Below are positions 47,202 to 57,856 of a DNA stretch of 64,000 nt, one piece after another; position 1 is the stretch's first letter, and every line of letters starts with the position of its first letter. Origin of the DNA: Devosia sp. 66-22 (GTDB lineage Bacteria > Pseudomonadota > Alphaproteobacteria > Rhizobiales > Devosiaceae); NCBI GenBank assembly GCA_001899065.1, contig MKUZ01000023.1, positions 65,431 through 129,430 on the forward strand, read 5' to 3'. The notes under the pieces are model-generated. The model saw only the letters and a list, made by a program, of their open reading frames with translations, was not told the DNA's origin and did not search any database. A program made the translations under genes and the position numbers.

Positions 47202-48875
47202 TTGGTCGCGCAGCCCTTGATGACCGAGCAGAAGACACCGGCTGAACCGATTCTCGACCGCGACTGGTGGCGGGGCGCGGTGATCTACCAGATCTATCCG
47301 CGCTCGTTTCAGGACCATAATGGCGACGGCATCGGCGACCTCGTGGGCATCACCGAGCGGCTCGACTACGTCGCCGATCTGGGCGTCGACGCGATCTGGC
47401 TGTCGCCCTTCTTCACCTCGCCGATGCGCGATTTCGGCTACGACGTCTCCAACTATCGCGACGTCGATCCGCTGTTCGGCACCATCGGCGACTTCGACCG
47501 GCTGGTCGAGAAGGCGCATGCGCTCAAACTCAAGGTGATCATCGACCAGGTGATCAGCCACTGCTCGGACAAGCATCCCTGGTTTGCCGAGAGCCGGCTC
47601 AACCGGACCAACGACAAGCGCGACTGGTTCGTGTGGGCCGACCCCAAGCCCGACGGGACGCCGCCCAACAACTGGCTCTCGATCTTCGGCGGCAGCGCCT
47701 GGACCTGGGACAGCCGGCGCATGCAGTACTACATGCACAATTTCCTCGCTTCGCAGCCGGACCTCAACTTCCACAATCCGGCAGTACAGGACGCGCAGCT
47801 CGACAATATGCGCTTCTGGCTCGAGCGCGGTATCGACGGCTTCCGTCTCGACACGGTGAACTTCTACTTCCACTCGCTGGGGCTCGAGAGCAATCCGGTG
47901 GTCAAGCCCGAGGACTTCAACGCCTCGACCGCGCCCGCCGTGAACCCCTACAATTTCCAGGAACATCTCTACGACAAGAGCCAGCCCGAAAACGCGGTGT
48001 TCATGGAGCGCATCCGCGCGCTGCTCGATGAATATGGCGCCAAGACCTCCGTGGGCGAGATCGGCGACAGCCAGCACCAGCTCGAGGTGATGAGCCAGTA
48101 CACCTCCGGCACCGACCGGCTGCACATGGCCTATACGTTCGACTATCTGGGCGGCGAATTCTCGGCCGAGCATTTCCGCAAGGCGATCGACCTGACCGAG
48201 CGCGACGCGCCGGGCGGCTGGATCTGCCTAGCTTTCTCCAACCACGACGTCGTGCGTCACATCTCGCGCTGGGCGACGCACGGCCAGCAGGACGAATTCA
48301 CGCGCCTCGCCTGCACCATGCTGCTGTCGATGCGCGGCTCGGTGTGCCTTTACCAGGGCGAGGAGCTGGGCCTGACCGAGGCCGAGCTGGCCTTCGAGGA
48401 TCTCGTCGACCCCTATGGAATCGAGTTCTGGCCGCAGTTCAAGGGCCGCGACGGCTGCCGCACGCCGATGGTGTGGCAGACGCAGAGCCCGATGGGCGGG
48501 TTCACGACGGCGACGCGGGCCTGGCTCCCGGTGCCGGCGGACCACATGACCAAGGCCGTCGACCGGCAGGACAAGGACCAGGGCTCGGTGCTGGCGCATT
48601 ATCGAGCCATGCTGGCCTTCCGCCGTGCCCATCCGGCGCTGATCCGCGGCAGCATCGAGACGCTCGATGCGCCTGTGGGCGTACTGGCGTTCCTGCGCGA
48701 CGGCGAGGGCGAGCGGCTCTACTGCGCTTTCAACATGACCGAGCAGCCGGTGACGGTTCCGGTCCCGGCGGGCTTCGATCTGACCGCGTCGGATGCGCCG
48801 GGTATCGACTATCAGCCCCAGCAAGGGGCATTGAGCCTGGCGCCATTCGGTGCCTACATTGGAATTGTTCGATAG
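47202..48875 (+). CDS. aglA: GH13 alpha-glucosidase
   Basis: A 557-residue cytoplasmic GH13 enzyme. The start is probably TTG at 47202, because AAGGAG at 47189-47194 has 7-bp spacing to it; the ATG at 47220 lies too far away. Catalytic motifs are GIDGFRLDTVNFYF (nucleophile Asp), GEIGDS (acid/base Glu) and FSNHDVVRH. It shares most motifs with the module-1 enzyme at 25198-26847 and is clearly paralogous. It hydrolyses alpha-glucosides imported by AglEFG-K and is followed by aglK on the same transcript. Confidence 0.94.
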   Translation: MVAQPLMTEQKTPAEPILDRDWWRGAVIYQIYPRSFQDHNGDGIGDLVGITERLDYVADLGVDAIWLSPFFTSPMRDFGYDVSNYRDVDPLFGTIGDFDRLVEKAHALKLKVIIDQVISHCSDKHPWFAESRLNRTNDKRDWFVWADPKPDGTPPNNWLSIFGGSAWTWDSRRMQYYMHNFLASQPDLNFHNPAVQDAQLDNMRFWLERGIDGFRLDTVNFYFHSLGLESNPVVKPEDFNASTAPAVNPYNFQEHLYDKSQPENAVFMERIRALLDEYGAKTSVGEIGDSQHQLEVMSQYTSGTDRLHMAYTFDYLGGEFSAEHFRKAIDLTERDAPGGWICLAFSNHDVVRHISRWATHGQQDEFTRLACTMLLSMRGSVCLYQGEELGLTEAELAFEDLVDPYGIEFWPQFKGRDGCRTPMVWQTQSPMGGFTTATRAWLPVPADHMTKAVDRQDKDQGSVLAHYRAMLAFRRAHPALIRGSIETLDAPVGVLAFLRDGEGERLYCAFNMTEQPVTVPVPAGFDLTASDAPGIDYQPQQGALSLAPFGAYIGIVR

Positions 48876-48893
48876 CGGGCGGGGAGGGCCTTT

Positions 48894-49898
<1,005 letters not shown>

Positions 49899-49904
49899 GA
49901 AGAA

Positions 49905-49948
49905 GCGAATAGCGAAGTAGCGAATAGCGAAGTAGCGAGTAGCGAATA
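49905..49948. repeat. short tandem repeat after aglK
   Basis: The 15-bp unit GCGAATAGCGAAGTA occurs twice in direct succession, followed by the 7-bp variants GCGAGTA and GCGAATA. It is non-coding. No spacers or longer units, so not a CRISPR array. Confidence 0.75.
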
Positions 49949-49970
49949 GGGGCTTGCGGAGGCGAGCCCC
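49949..49970 (+). terminator. probable terminator of aglAK
   Basis: GGGGCTTGC and GCGAGCCCC pair over 9 bp with one G-T and a 4-nt loop, followed by TTGT. It sits just after the tandem repeat, between convergent operons. Confidence 0.6.
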
Positions 49971-49996
49971 TTGTCATTCCTGCTGCTCGCTGCCGC

Positions 49997-51577
49997 TCAC
50001 AGCACCGGCACGATGCCCACATCGGGCAGTGATGCCGCGATCAGCTCCTTTGTCAGCGGTTCCTGCGGCTTGTCGAGCAGTTGCGCCGGCGTGCCGGTTT
50101 CGATGATGCGGCCCTTGTCCATCACCATCACCCGGTCGGCGACAATGCGGACCATGTCGAGGTCGTGGCTGATGACGAGGAAGGTGAGGCCATAGTCGGC
50201 GCGCAGCCGGTTGAGCAGCACCAGCACTTCGCCGCGCACCGACACGTCGAGCGCCGAAACCGGCTCGTCGAGCACCACGAGGCGCGGGCGGGTGATGAGC
50301 GCGCGGGCGATGGCGAAGCGCTGCCGCTGGCCGCCCGAGAATTCGTGCGGGAAGCGGTTGAGCATGTCGGGCGAGAGGCCGACGGCCTGCACCACTTCGA
50401 CGATGCGGCGGCCAAGCTCGTCGAACTCCGCACCCTGCTCGAGCCGCAGCGGCTCGGCGACCGATTCCCCGATGGTGAGGCGCGGATTGAAGCTGCCGAA
50501 CGGGTCCTGGAACACCAGGCTGATGTCGCGCCGCAGCGTCCGGGGCAGGTCGGTGCCGTGATAGACCTGGTGGTCGAACTCGAGTTCGCCCTTGGTCGCG
50601 CGGTCGAGTCCGACAATGATGCGGGCGAGGGTCGACTTGCCGGAACCGGACGGGCCGACCAAGGCGAGCGACTCCCCGCTCCGGATGGTGAAGTTCACGC
50701 CGTCGAGCGCGGTCAGCGGCGGGCGTGGCTCGAAGATCGACACGTCGGGCTGGCGGAAGCGCTTGGTGAGATCGCGGGCGACGAGCATGTCGCCGCTGAT
50801 CGGCGCACGCATCAGCGTGCGCGCCCGATGGCGGCCCGCCGCGAGCAGCAGTTTGGTGTAGTCGTGCTTGGGGTGGCCGAGCACGTCGAGCTTGTCGCCC
50901 ATCTCCACCACCTTGCCGCGCCGCACCACCATGATCTTGGTGCAGAGCGCGGCGACCGCCTTGAGGTCGTGCGAGATGAACATCAGGGCCATGCCGCGAT
51001 CGCTGCAGATGCGGTCGATAAGGTCGATGACCTTGCGCTGCGTGATGAGATCGAGGGCGGATGTCGGCTCGTCGCAGATGAGCAGATCGGGTTTTCCTGC
51101 GAGCGCCATGGCGATCATCACGCGCTGCCGCTGCCCGCCGGAAAGCTCGTGCGGATAGCGGGCCGCGTGCCCAGGCTCGAGCCCGACTTCCACGAACAGG
51201 CGCTCGACATCGGCGCGCGGATCACCCTGCGCCTGGCCGGCGAGGTGCATCGCCTCGGCTACCTGCGCGCCTGCCTTCTCGAGCGGATTGAGTGATGTCA
51301 TGGGTTCCTGGAACACCATGGCGATGCGCTTGCCGCGCAGCTTGGCGCGCGCCTCTTCGTCGGCCGGCAGCGGCTCCCTGTCGAAGATCAGGGTGCCCGA
51401 GAGTTCGGCGTCCTCCGGCAGCAGTCCCATGATGGCAAGCGCGCTCATGGTCTTGCCCGAACCGCTCTCGCCGATCACGCCGAAGCGCTGGCCCTTGCCG
51501 ATCTCGAAGCTCACGGCATCGAGCACCGGCGTGCCGCCGAAGCGCACGGTCAGCTCGTCGACCTTAAGCAGCGCCAC
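49997..51577 (-). CDS. peptide ABC transporter, fused duplicated ATP-binding protein (DppDF/YejF type)
   Basis: A 526-residue protein with two complete ABC domains. The first: [47 protein letters not shown]. The second starts near residue 270: GPSGSGKSTLARIIVGLD, FSGGQRQRFAIARALITRP, LVVLDEPVSALDVSVRG. Both sites look catalytically complete. Such fusions serve dipeptide/oligopeptide/nickel-type importers. It overlaps the upstream permease gene by 14 bp and ends the five-part transporter operon (binding protein, two permeases, two fused ATPases). Confidence 0.93.
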   Translation of the reverse strand: MALLKVDELTVRFGGTPVLDAVSFEIGKGQRFGVIGESGSGKTMSALAIMGLLPEDAELSGTLIFDREPLPADEEARAKLRGKRIAMVFQEPMTSLNPLEKAGAQVAEAMHLAGQAQGDPRADVERLFVEVGLEPGHAARYPHELSGGQRQRVMIAMALAGKPDLLICDEPTSALDLITQRKVIDLIDRICSDRGMALMFISHDLKAVAALCTKIMVVRRGKVVEMGDKLDVLGHPKHDYTKLLLAAGRHRARTLMRAPISGDMLVARDLTKRFRQPDVSIFEPRPPLTALDGVNFTIRSGESLALVGPSGSGKSTLARIIVGLDRATKGELEFDHQVYHGTDLPRTLRRDISLVFQDPFGSFNPRLTIGESVAEPLRLEQGAEFDELGRRIVEVVQAVGLSPDMLNRFPHEFSGGQRQRFAIARALITRPRLVVLDEPVSALDVSVRGEVLVLLNRLRADYGLTFLVISHDLDMVRIVADRVMVMDKGRIIETGTPAQLLDKPQEPLTKELIAASLPDVGIVPVL

Positions 51578-52430
51578 GGGCGCCTCCCAGACGGCGGAGC
51601 TTGGGATCGAGCTGGTCGCGCAGCCCGTCGCCGGCGAGGTTGAGCGCGACGACGATCAGGATGATGGTGATGCCGGGGATGAGGGCCAGCGACGGCTTCA
51701 GCAGCGCGTAGGTCTGCGCATCCTTCAGCATGAGCCCGAGGCTCGTGGCAGGCGGCTGCGTTCCAAGGCCGACATAGCTGAGGCTCGCCTCGGCGAGGAT
51801 GCCGAGCGCGAGCTGGATCGTCGCCTGCACGATGATGAGGCTCGCAATATTGGGCAGGATGTGCCGCCGGGCGATCTCGATCGGCCCCATGCCGGCGAGC
51901 CGCGCCGCCCCGACATAGTCGAGCGTCTTGAGGCTGAGCGCGCCGCCGCGCGCCACGCGCGCGAAGACCGGAATGTTGAAGATGCCCACCGCGATCATGG
52001 CGTTGATCGCGCTCGGCCCGAAGATCGTCGTGATGAGGATGGCGATGATCAGCGCCGGGAAGGCGAAGAGGAAATCGTTGACGCGCAGGATGAACCACTC
52101 CGCCGGCCCGCCCCACGCCGCGGCGGCGAGCCCGAGCGGCACGCCGATCAGCGCGCCGATGGCGACGGCGATGGCGGCGACCACGAAGCTCGTCAGTGTC
52201 CCCTTCATGATCATCGACAGCATGTCGCGGCCCAGATGATCGGTCCCCAGCCAATGCGCCGGGCTCGGGTCCTGCATCGCCGCCCCGACATTGATCACCT
52301 CGATGGGGTAGGGCACCCAGGCGATCGACACGAAGCCGACGAGAAGGAAGACGAGCGACGCGACAGCGCCGATCCTGAGGCTCGGATGCCGCAGCCAGAC
52401 GCGCTTTTCGGGAGCGGGCAGGTCGGTCAT
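51564..52430 (-). CDS. peptide ABC transporter permease (DppC type)
   Basis: A 288-residue permease. The N-terminal RHPSLRIGAVASLVFLLVGF helix is followed by the DppC-type core with GTDHLGRDMLSMIMKGT. The EAA-like loop LDYVGAARLAGMGPIEIARR is conserved, as is QPPATSLGLMLKDAQ. The start overlaps the DppB-type stop as ATGA. Confidence 0.94.
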   Translation of the reverse strand: MTDLPAPEKRVWLRHPSLRIGAVASLVFLLVGFVSIAWVPYPIEVINVGAAMQDPSPAHWLGTDHLGRDMLSMIMKGTLTSFVVAAIAVAIGALIGVPLGLAAAAWGGPAEWFILRVNDFLFAFPALIIAILITTIFGPSAINAMIAVGIFNIPVFARVARGGALSLKTLDYVGAARLAGMGPIEIARRHILPNIASLIIVQATIQLALGILAEASLSYVGLGTQPPATSLGLMLKDAQTYALLKPSLALIPGITIILIVVALNLAGDGLRDQLDPKLRRLGGARGAA

Positions 52431-53380
52431 TCGGCTTTCCTCGAGCGCAGGCGCGGATCGACCCAGGCATAAGCAAGGTCGGTGAGGAACATCGTTCCGA
52501 TGACGGCGAGGACGAGGATGATGACGCTGGAGCGCACGAGGATGAGGTCGCGCGCGCTGATGGCGTCAAAGATCAGCCGGCCGAGCCCGGGCAGGTAGAA
52601 CACGTTTTCGACGATGACGGTGCCGGCGACGAGATAGGCGAACTGCAGGCCGAGGATGGTGAGCACCGGCAGCATGGCGTTGCGCACGCCGTGCTTCCAC
52701 ACCGCCTCGCTGAGCGTGAGGCCCTTGGCGCGCGCCGTGCGGATGTAGTCCGAGCCCTGCACGTCGACCAGCGCCGTGCGCATGACGCGCGCCAGAATCG
52801 CGGCCTGCGGCAGGGCCAGCGCGATCGAGGGCAGGATCAGCGAGGCGAAGGCGGCGAACGGGTTTTCGCCCCACGGCACGAAGCCGCCCGGCGGCAGCCA
52901 GCGCAGCGTCACCGAGAACAGCAGCACCAGCAGCATGCCGAACCAGAAATTGGGGATCGCGACGCCGAGCTGGGCCAGCACCATGAGGCCGGCGTCGGCG
53001 AACGAGCCGCGCCGGCGCGCCGCGAGGATGCCGATGGGCAGGCCGATCCCCGCCGAGAGGATCATGGCGATGACGGTGAGCGGGATGGTGACCCCGAGCC
53101 GTCCGGCAATCAGTTGCCCCACGGGCTGGCCCTGCGTGTAGGAGAGGCCGAAATCGCCCACGAACATGCCGCCGATCCAGCCAAAGAAGCGCTGCAGGGC
53201 GGGGGCGTCGAGGCCGAGCTGCTCGCGCAGCGCGGCAACCGCGTCCGGCGTCGCGTTGATCCCCAGGATGAAGCGTGCCGGGTCGCCCGGCAGGATGTCG
53301 AGCGCTGCGAACGTGATGGCCGCCGCGACGAGCAGGGTCGCGGCGAGCCCGAGGAACTTCGTGAGGGCGAAGCGGATCAT
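52427..53380 (-). CDS. peptide ABC transporter permease (DppB type)
   Basis: A 317-residue permease with six helices. The N-terminal MIRFALTKFLGLAATLLVAA helix, DILPGDPARFILGINATPD, the loop SDYIRTARAKGLTLSEAVWKHG-like segment and VIVENVFYLPGLGRLIFDA are family hallmarks. It follows the binding-protein gene by 24 bp. Confidence 0.94.
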   Translation of the reverse strand: MIRFALTKFLGLAATLLVAAAITFAALDILPGDPARFILGINATPDAVAALREQLGLDAPALQRFFGWIGGMFVGDFGLSYTQGQPVGQLIAGRLGVTIPLTVIAMILSAGIGLPIGILAARRRGSFADAGLMVLAQLGVAIPNFWFGMLLVLLFSVTLRWLPPGGFVPWGENPFAAFASLILPSIALALPQAAILARVMRTALVDVQGSDYIRTARAKGLTLSEAVWKHGVRNAMLPVLTILGLQFAYLVAGTVIVENVFYLPGLGRLIFDAISARDLILVRSSVIILVLAVIGTMFLTDLAYAWVDPRLRSRKAE

Positions 53381-53404
53381 CGCCCGTGGGTATTCCCTGT
53401 GTGG

Positions 53405-54883
53405 CTATTCGGTCCAGTGGATGCCCGACAGGACAACGCCTTCGACCGGCGCGTTCTGCCACATGCCTTCGAGCTTGGCGCTCCACACGCCAGTCTGGGC
53501 GAGCTCGAAGAGGTAACCATTGACTGCCTGCTCCGCCAGCCGCTTCTGCGCGGCAATCAGAAGCTCCTTGCGGGCCGCCTCGTCGGTGGTCTCGTTGAGC
53601 TGCTTCATGATCGCCTGGAAGTCGGGATCGTTGTAACCGAAATAGTAGTTGGGATCGGCATAGATGCCAATGTCGAACGGCTCGACATGGCTGATGATCG
53701 TGAGATCGTAGTCCTTGTTGGTGAAGACGTCGGTCAGCCACTGGTTCCAGTCGAGGTTCACCTGCGTCAGCTTGATGCCGACCTTGGCGAGCTGGCTGGC
53801 GACGATCTGCCCGCCCACCGTCGCATAGGGCACCGGCGGCAGCTTCAACGTCGCGCTGAAACCATCGGGGTAGTCGGCCTCCGCCAGCAGCTTGCGGGCC
53901 GCATCGAGGTCATACGGATAGGTGCCGGTGAGGTCGACATAGTCCTTGCTGTGCGGCGGGAAATGGCTGCCGATGGGCGTGCCGTAGCCGGAGGACGCGC
54001 CGGCGATGATTTCCGCCCGGTCGAGCGAATGGGCGATCGCCTGGCGGACCTTGAGGTCGGAGAACGGCGCCTTGGCGTTGTTCTGCACCAGCAGCGTCTC
54101 GCCTTCGGTCGAGCCGACCACAACCTTGAAGCGCGGATCGGCCTTGAACACGGGGAGCGTCGAGGCGTCGGTGTTGTTGATGCCGTCGATGCTGCCGGCG
54201 AGCAATGCGTTCACGCGGGCCGCCGCATCGTTGATGAAGACATAGGTGACCTTGGTCAGCGCCGGCTTGGTGCCCCAATAGCCCGCATATTGCTCGAGCG
54301 TCAGGTCGGCGCCCTTCTGCCAGTTCACGAACTTGAACGGGCCGGTGCCGATGGGCGTGTTGGCGTTGTTGGCGGCGCTCTCGGGCGCCACGATCACCGC
54401 GTCGCCGCGCCCGACATTGAACAGGAACAGGCCGTCGGGCCCCTTGAGCTTGATCTCGACGGTGTTCGCGTTGACGGCGGTGACGCTGTCGATGCCGGCA
54501 TAGAGCGCCTTCTGGGCATTGACGCTGTCGGCCGCCGTGATGCGGCCATAGGTGAAGACCACATCGTCGGCATCGAAGGTGGTGCCGTCGTGGAAGGTTG
54601 CGCCCTCGACGAGGTGGAAGGTGTAGCTGAGGCCGTCCGCCGAGACGTCCCAGGACGATGCGAGCGCCGGCTGTACCGCGCCGGTCTCGTCGATGCGCGT
54701 GAGGCCTTCGAAGACGTTCTGGTAGACCACTTCGTCGATGGCCGCGGCGGCGCCGGCGGTCGGATCGAGTGCGGGCGGCTCGAGCACCAACCCGATGCGC
54801 AGATCGGTGCGGGGAGCCGCATCGGCGATGCCGACGAAGCTCAGGGCAAGGGCGAAGGCGGCGACGGCAGTCCTCAAGGCCAT
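53405..54883 (-). CDS. peptide ABC transporter substrate-binding protein (SBP_bac_5)
   Basis: A 492-residue periplasmic protein. The start MALRTAVAAFALALSFVGIA gives a signal peptide cleaved near DAAPRT; a longer frame from 54985 lacks one. Family-5 traits: EPPALDPTAGAAAAIDEVVY, FEGLTRIDETG, FHDGTTFDADDVVFTYGR and GTGPFKFVNW. This family binds di-/oligopeptides, nickel or other solutes; the specificity here is open. First gene of the peptide transporter operon. Confidence 0.93.
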   Translation of the reverse strand: MALRTAVAAFALALSFVGIADAAPRTDLRIGLVLEPPALDPTAGAAAAIDEVVYQNVFEGLTRIDETGAVQPALASSWDVSADGLSYTFHLVEGATFHDGTTFDADDVVFTYGRITAADSVNAQKALYAGIDSVTAVNANTVEIKLKGPDGLFLFNVGRGDAVIVAPESAANNANTPIGTGPFKFVNWQKGADLTLEQYAGYWGTKPALTKVTYVFINDAAARVNALLAGSIDGINNTDASTLPVFKADPRFKVVVGSTEGETLLVQNNAKAPFSDLKVRQAIAHSLDRAEIIAGASSGYGTPIGSHFPPHSKDYVDLTGTYPYDLDAARKLLAEADYPDGFSATLKLPPVPYATVGGQIVASQLAKVGIKLTQVNLDWNQWLTDVFTNKDYDLTIISHVEPFDIGIYADPNYYFGYNDPDFQAIMKQLNETTDEAARKELLIAAQKRLAEQAVNGYLFELAQTGVWSAKLEGMWQNAPVEGVVLSGIHWTE

Positions 54884-54950
54884 TTGTGGCACTCCCTGTT
54901 GGCTGGCGCCCTTATATGACACTGAGGTGAAAAGGGGAGAGCCCCGCAGG

Positions 54951-56525
54951 TCATACTTTCCTACGCGCGCCCAGCTGCGTAGCAAGAATTACGGGAACGA
55001 TACCGGCGAGGACGATGGCGAGGGCCGGCAGGGCGGCCTCCGCAAAAAGCGCTGTGTTCGCTTTGGCATAGACCAGCGTCGCCAGGGTTTCGACGCCCAG
55101 CGGGCGGAGCAGCAGCGTCGCCGGCAGCTCCTTGATGATCTCGACGAATACCAGCGTTGCTGCTGCCGCAAGGGCGGGGGCGAGGGTAGGCAGGTCGACG
55201 CGCACGAACAGATCGAGTCCGCGCGACCCCAGCACGCGGCCGGCGTCGAGCATCGAGGGACCGCGCCGGTCCATCGCCTCATGCAGCGTCGAGTGCGACA
55301 CGGCGAGGAAGCGGATGGCATACACGTAGAGCAGCGCCGCAACGGAGCCCGAGAGCACGAGGCCCGGCGTCCAGTCGAAGGCCCAGCGTGTGACACCGTT
55401 GATCCAGCGGTCGGCGATACCGAGGGGCTGCAGGAGGCCGAGGGCGAGGACGGTACCGGGGATGGCGTAGCCCAGCGTCGCAATGCGAATGGCGCCGCGG
55501 GCGGCGACCGACCGGCTGCGGCCGCGATGGGCCGCGAACAGGCCGACGGTCACGGTGACGATGGCACCCGCCAGCGCAAGGCCAAGCGTGGTCAGCAGTG
55601 GGCCGGTGGTCATCGAGACTGACGCAACCGTCAACTGGCGGCTTGCCAGGTAGAGCAGCTGTCCAATCGGGAGACCGAAGGCGACCAGCAGGAGGCCGGA
55701 GCAGGCGGCGGTCGCAAGGATCGCATGTCCGCCGGTGAGGCCGACACGGGCGGCGCCGCGGCTCTCGCGCGCGCCGGTGCGGGCCTCGGCCCGCCGTGCC
55801 GCGCGCTCGGCGAGGATCAGCACGGCGATGACGAGCACGATGGTGACCGCCAGCTGCGCCGCGCCGCCGAAGTTCGAGCGGTTGATCCAGGTCGAGTAGA
55901 TGATCGCCGTCAGGCTGTTGATGCCGAAATACTGCACGGCGCCCAGATCGTTGACCACTTCCATCATGGCGAGCGTGGCGCCCACCACGAGCGCCGGCCG
56001 GCTGACGGGAAGGGTGATCGCGAGGAAGGTGCGCCAGCCGCCGGCACCCAGCGTGCGCGCCGCGGCGTGCGCCGTTCCCGACTGCATCAGGAAGAAGGCG
56101 CGGCAGGCGGCATAGGCATAGGGGTAGAGCACGAGGCTGAACACGAGCACCGCACCGGGGAAGCTGCGGATCTGCGGGAACCAGTAGTCCTTCGCGGTGG
56201 CAGCACCGGTGATGGTGCGCAGCAGCGTCTGGGCGGGGCCGGTGAAATCGAGCAGTTCGGTGAAGCAGTAGGCGGCGAGGTAGGTCGGAATGGCGAGCGG
56301 CAGCATCAGCAGCCACTCGAACCAGGCGCGGCCGGGGAAATCGTGATGGGTCACGAGCCATGCGGCCACGAGGCCGATGACGCCGGCGAGGAGGCCGACA
56401 CAGGCCATCAGCGCGCCGGTGTCGCGCAGCGCGATGGGCAGCATGCTGGCGGCGAGGCCGCCACCCGGCCCGGCGGTGAACGCCGCCGCCGCCAGCCAGA
56501 GGATCGGCAGGCCCATGATCAGCAC
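54951..56525 (-). CDS. fbpB: ferric-iron type ABC permease (FbpB)
   Basis: A 524-residue permease with two tandem six-helix halves, as in FbpB/ThiP-type transporters. Each half has an EAA-like loop: AAARTLGAGGWRTFLAITLP (first) and LDAGRVLGSRGLDLFVRVDLP-like (second). PLAIPTYLAAYCF and YAIPGTVLALGLL are also typical. The first conventional start is GTG at 56525; the frame remains open upstream past the fbpA stop with plausible residues but no ATG/GTG/TTG, so the true start is unclear. No ATPase gene is nearby. Confidence 0.85.
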   Translation of the reverse strand: MLIMGLPILWLAAAAFTAGPGGGLAASMLPIALRDTGALMACVGLLAGVIGLVAAWLVTHHDFPGRAWFEWLLMLPLAIPTYLAAYCFTELLDFTGPAQTLLRTITGAATAKDYWFPQIRSFPGAVLVFSLVLYPYAYAACRAFFLMQSGTAHAAARTLGAGGWRTFLAITLPVSRPALVVGATLAMMEVVNDLGAVQYFGINSLTAIIYSTWINRSNFGGAAQLAVTIVLVIAVLILAERAARRAEARTGARESRGAARVGLTGGHAILATAACSGLLLVAFGLPIGQLLYLASRQLTVASVSMTTGPLLTTLGLALAGAIVTVTVGLFAAHRGRSRSVAARGAIRIATLGYAIPGTVLALGLLQPLGIADRWINGVTRWAFDWTPGLVLSGSVAALLYVYAIRFLAVSHSTLHEAMDRRGPSMLDAGRVLGSRGLDLFVRVDLPTLAPALAAAATLVFVEIIKELPATLLLRPLGVETLATLVYAKANTALFAEAALPALAIVLAGIVPVILATQLGARRKV

Positions 56526-56610
56526 CAGCGCAAATGCAGAAACCGGCGGAGCGAGGGCTCCACCGGTTCGATGATTTGCGTGGTTCGCGATCAGGGCGAT
56601 GCGGACTCTC

Positions 56611-57654
56611 CTAGTTCTGAGCTCCGGCGTTGAACTGGAGCTCGTCGACCAGCGCGGCCGCCTCGGCGCGGTGCGCCGCGATCTCGACCAGCGACACCTT
56701 GGACGGCACCAACTGGCCCCAGCTCAGCGTCAGTTCGGACGGCGACACCGATGGCACCGCCGGGAACTCGTAATTGGCATCTGCATAGAGCCGCTGGGCT
56801 TCATCGGACAACAGGAATTCGATCAGCTTGTTGGCGTTCTCGACATTGGGCGCGTACTTGGCGATGAAGGCGCCCGCGGCGTTGACCTGCGTGCCGTCGC
56901 CGTCTTCCGAGGTCGGATAGATGATGCGCGCCGAATTGGCCCAATCCTTCTGCTCCGGCTCGGCCTCGTTGTTGAGCATCACGCCCATGTAATAGGTGTT
57001 GGTGATCGACAGGTCGCAGGTCCCCGCGAGGATGTTCTTGGGACCTTCGCGGTCGCCGCCGGTGGGCGGATAGGCCAGGTTGTCGCGCACCGCGGTCAGC
57101 CATTCGCGGGTCTTGTCGAGGCCCCACAGCTCGATGCGGCTCGCGATGAGACCGATATTGTAGGCGTGGTCGCCGGCACGGGTGCAGAGGCGTCCCTTCC
57201 ATTCCGGCTTGGCAATGTCCTCATAGGTCAGCGCGGTCGCATCGACGCGGTCCTTGCTGACATAGAAGACGCGGGCGCGCAGCGAGAGGGCGACCCAGTC
57301 GCTGTCGGTGTCGCGCAGTTCGGCGGGGACGCGCTCGATGGCCGCGGTGGTGATGGGCTGCGAAAGGCCCTTGTCCTTGGCCCCGGTGAGGTTGCCGATA
57401 TCGACGGTGAGCACCACGTCGACGGGCGAGAACTCGCCCTCGGACTCGACGCGCTCGAGCAGGCCGTCGCCGGCATATAGAACGTTGGTCTTGATGCCGG
57501 TCTCGGCGGTGAACACGTCGAGCAGCGGCTGGATCAGCCCCGGCTCGCGGTAGGAATAGACGTTGACTTCACCGCTCTGGGCGAAGGCGGGAACGGTGAG
57601 TCCGGCGAGCAGAGCTGCGCTGGCGAGCGTTCCAACAAGGCGGGCATGAAGCAT
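56611..57654 (-). CDS. fbpA: ferric-iron ABC substrate-binding protein (FbpA)
   Basis: A 347-residue periplasmic iron-binding protein. The start MLHARLVGTLASAALLAGLT gives a signal peptide cleaved after AFA. GEVNVYSYREPGLIQPLLD and ETGIKTNVLYAGDGLLERV are family segments. The iron ligands include the Tyr pair in ITNTYYMGVM. GAFIAKYAPNVENANKLI follows. It delivers Fe(III) to the FbpB permease encoded next. A start at 57681 is possible but would precede the signal peptide by nine residues. Confidence 0.92.
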   Translation of the reverse strand: MLHARLVGTLASAALLAGLTVPAFAQSGEVNVYSYREPGLIQPLLDVFTAETGIKTNVLYAGDGLLERVESEGEFSPVDVVLTVDIGNLTGAKDKGLSQPITTAAIERVPAELRDTDSDWVALSLRARVFYVSKDRVDATALTYEDIAKPEWKGRLCTRAGDHAYNIGLIASRIELWGLDKTREWLTAVRDNLAYPPTGGDREGPKNILAGTCDLSITNTYYMGVMLNNEAEPEQKDWANSARIIYPTSEDGDGTQVNAAGAFIAKYAPNVENANKLIEFLLSDEAQRLYADANYEFPAVPSVSPSELTLSWGQLVPSKVSLVEIAAHRAEAAALVDELQFNAGAQN

Positions 57655-57771
57655 CAGATCCGTCTCCTCGGCGGGCGTCATGCCCGTGTATGCGAGGCGC
57701 GTTCTCGGAATTCAGAGTACGATTGTCAACAAAGCAGATCGCCAAACGAAAGGCATTGAATATCAGTCAGT

Positions 57772-57784
57772 TGGAACGATTCCA
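57772..57784. promoter_or_regulatory. possible iron-responsive palindrome upstream of fbpA
   Basis: TGGAACGATTCCA is a perfect 5-3-5 inverted repeat 117 bp upstream of the fbpA start. It loosely resembles the AGAA-N3-TTCT core of the Irr box of Rhizobiales. A weak call based on one short palindrome and the gene's function. Confidence 0.3.
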
Positions 57785-57856
57785 GTGTGGCGAAAAATGG
57801 CGTGCGGAAACAATGTCGTAGGTCGGCGCCGGCGCGGCGCCGCCTGCGACACAATG

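Noticed and set aside
49905..49948. Possible CRISPR-like array
   Set aside because: The units are 7-15 bp and directly adjacent with no unique spacers; no cas genes nearby.
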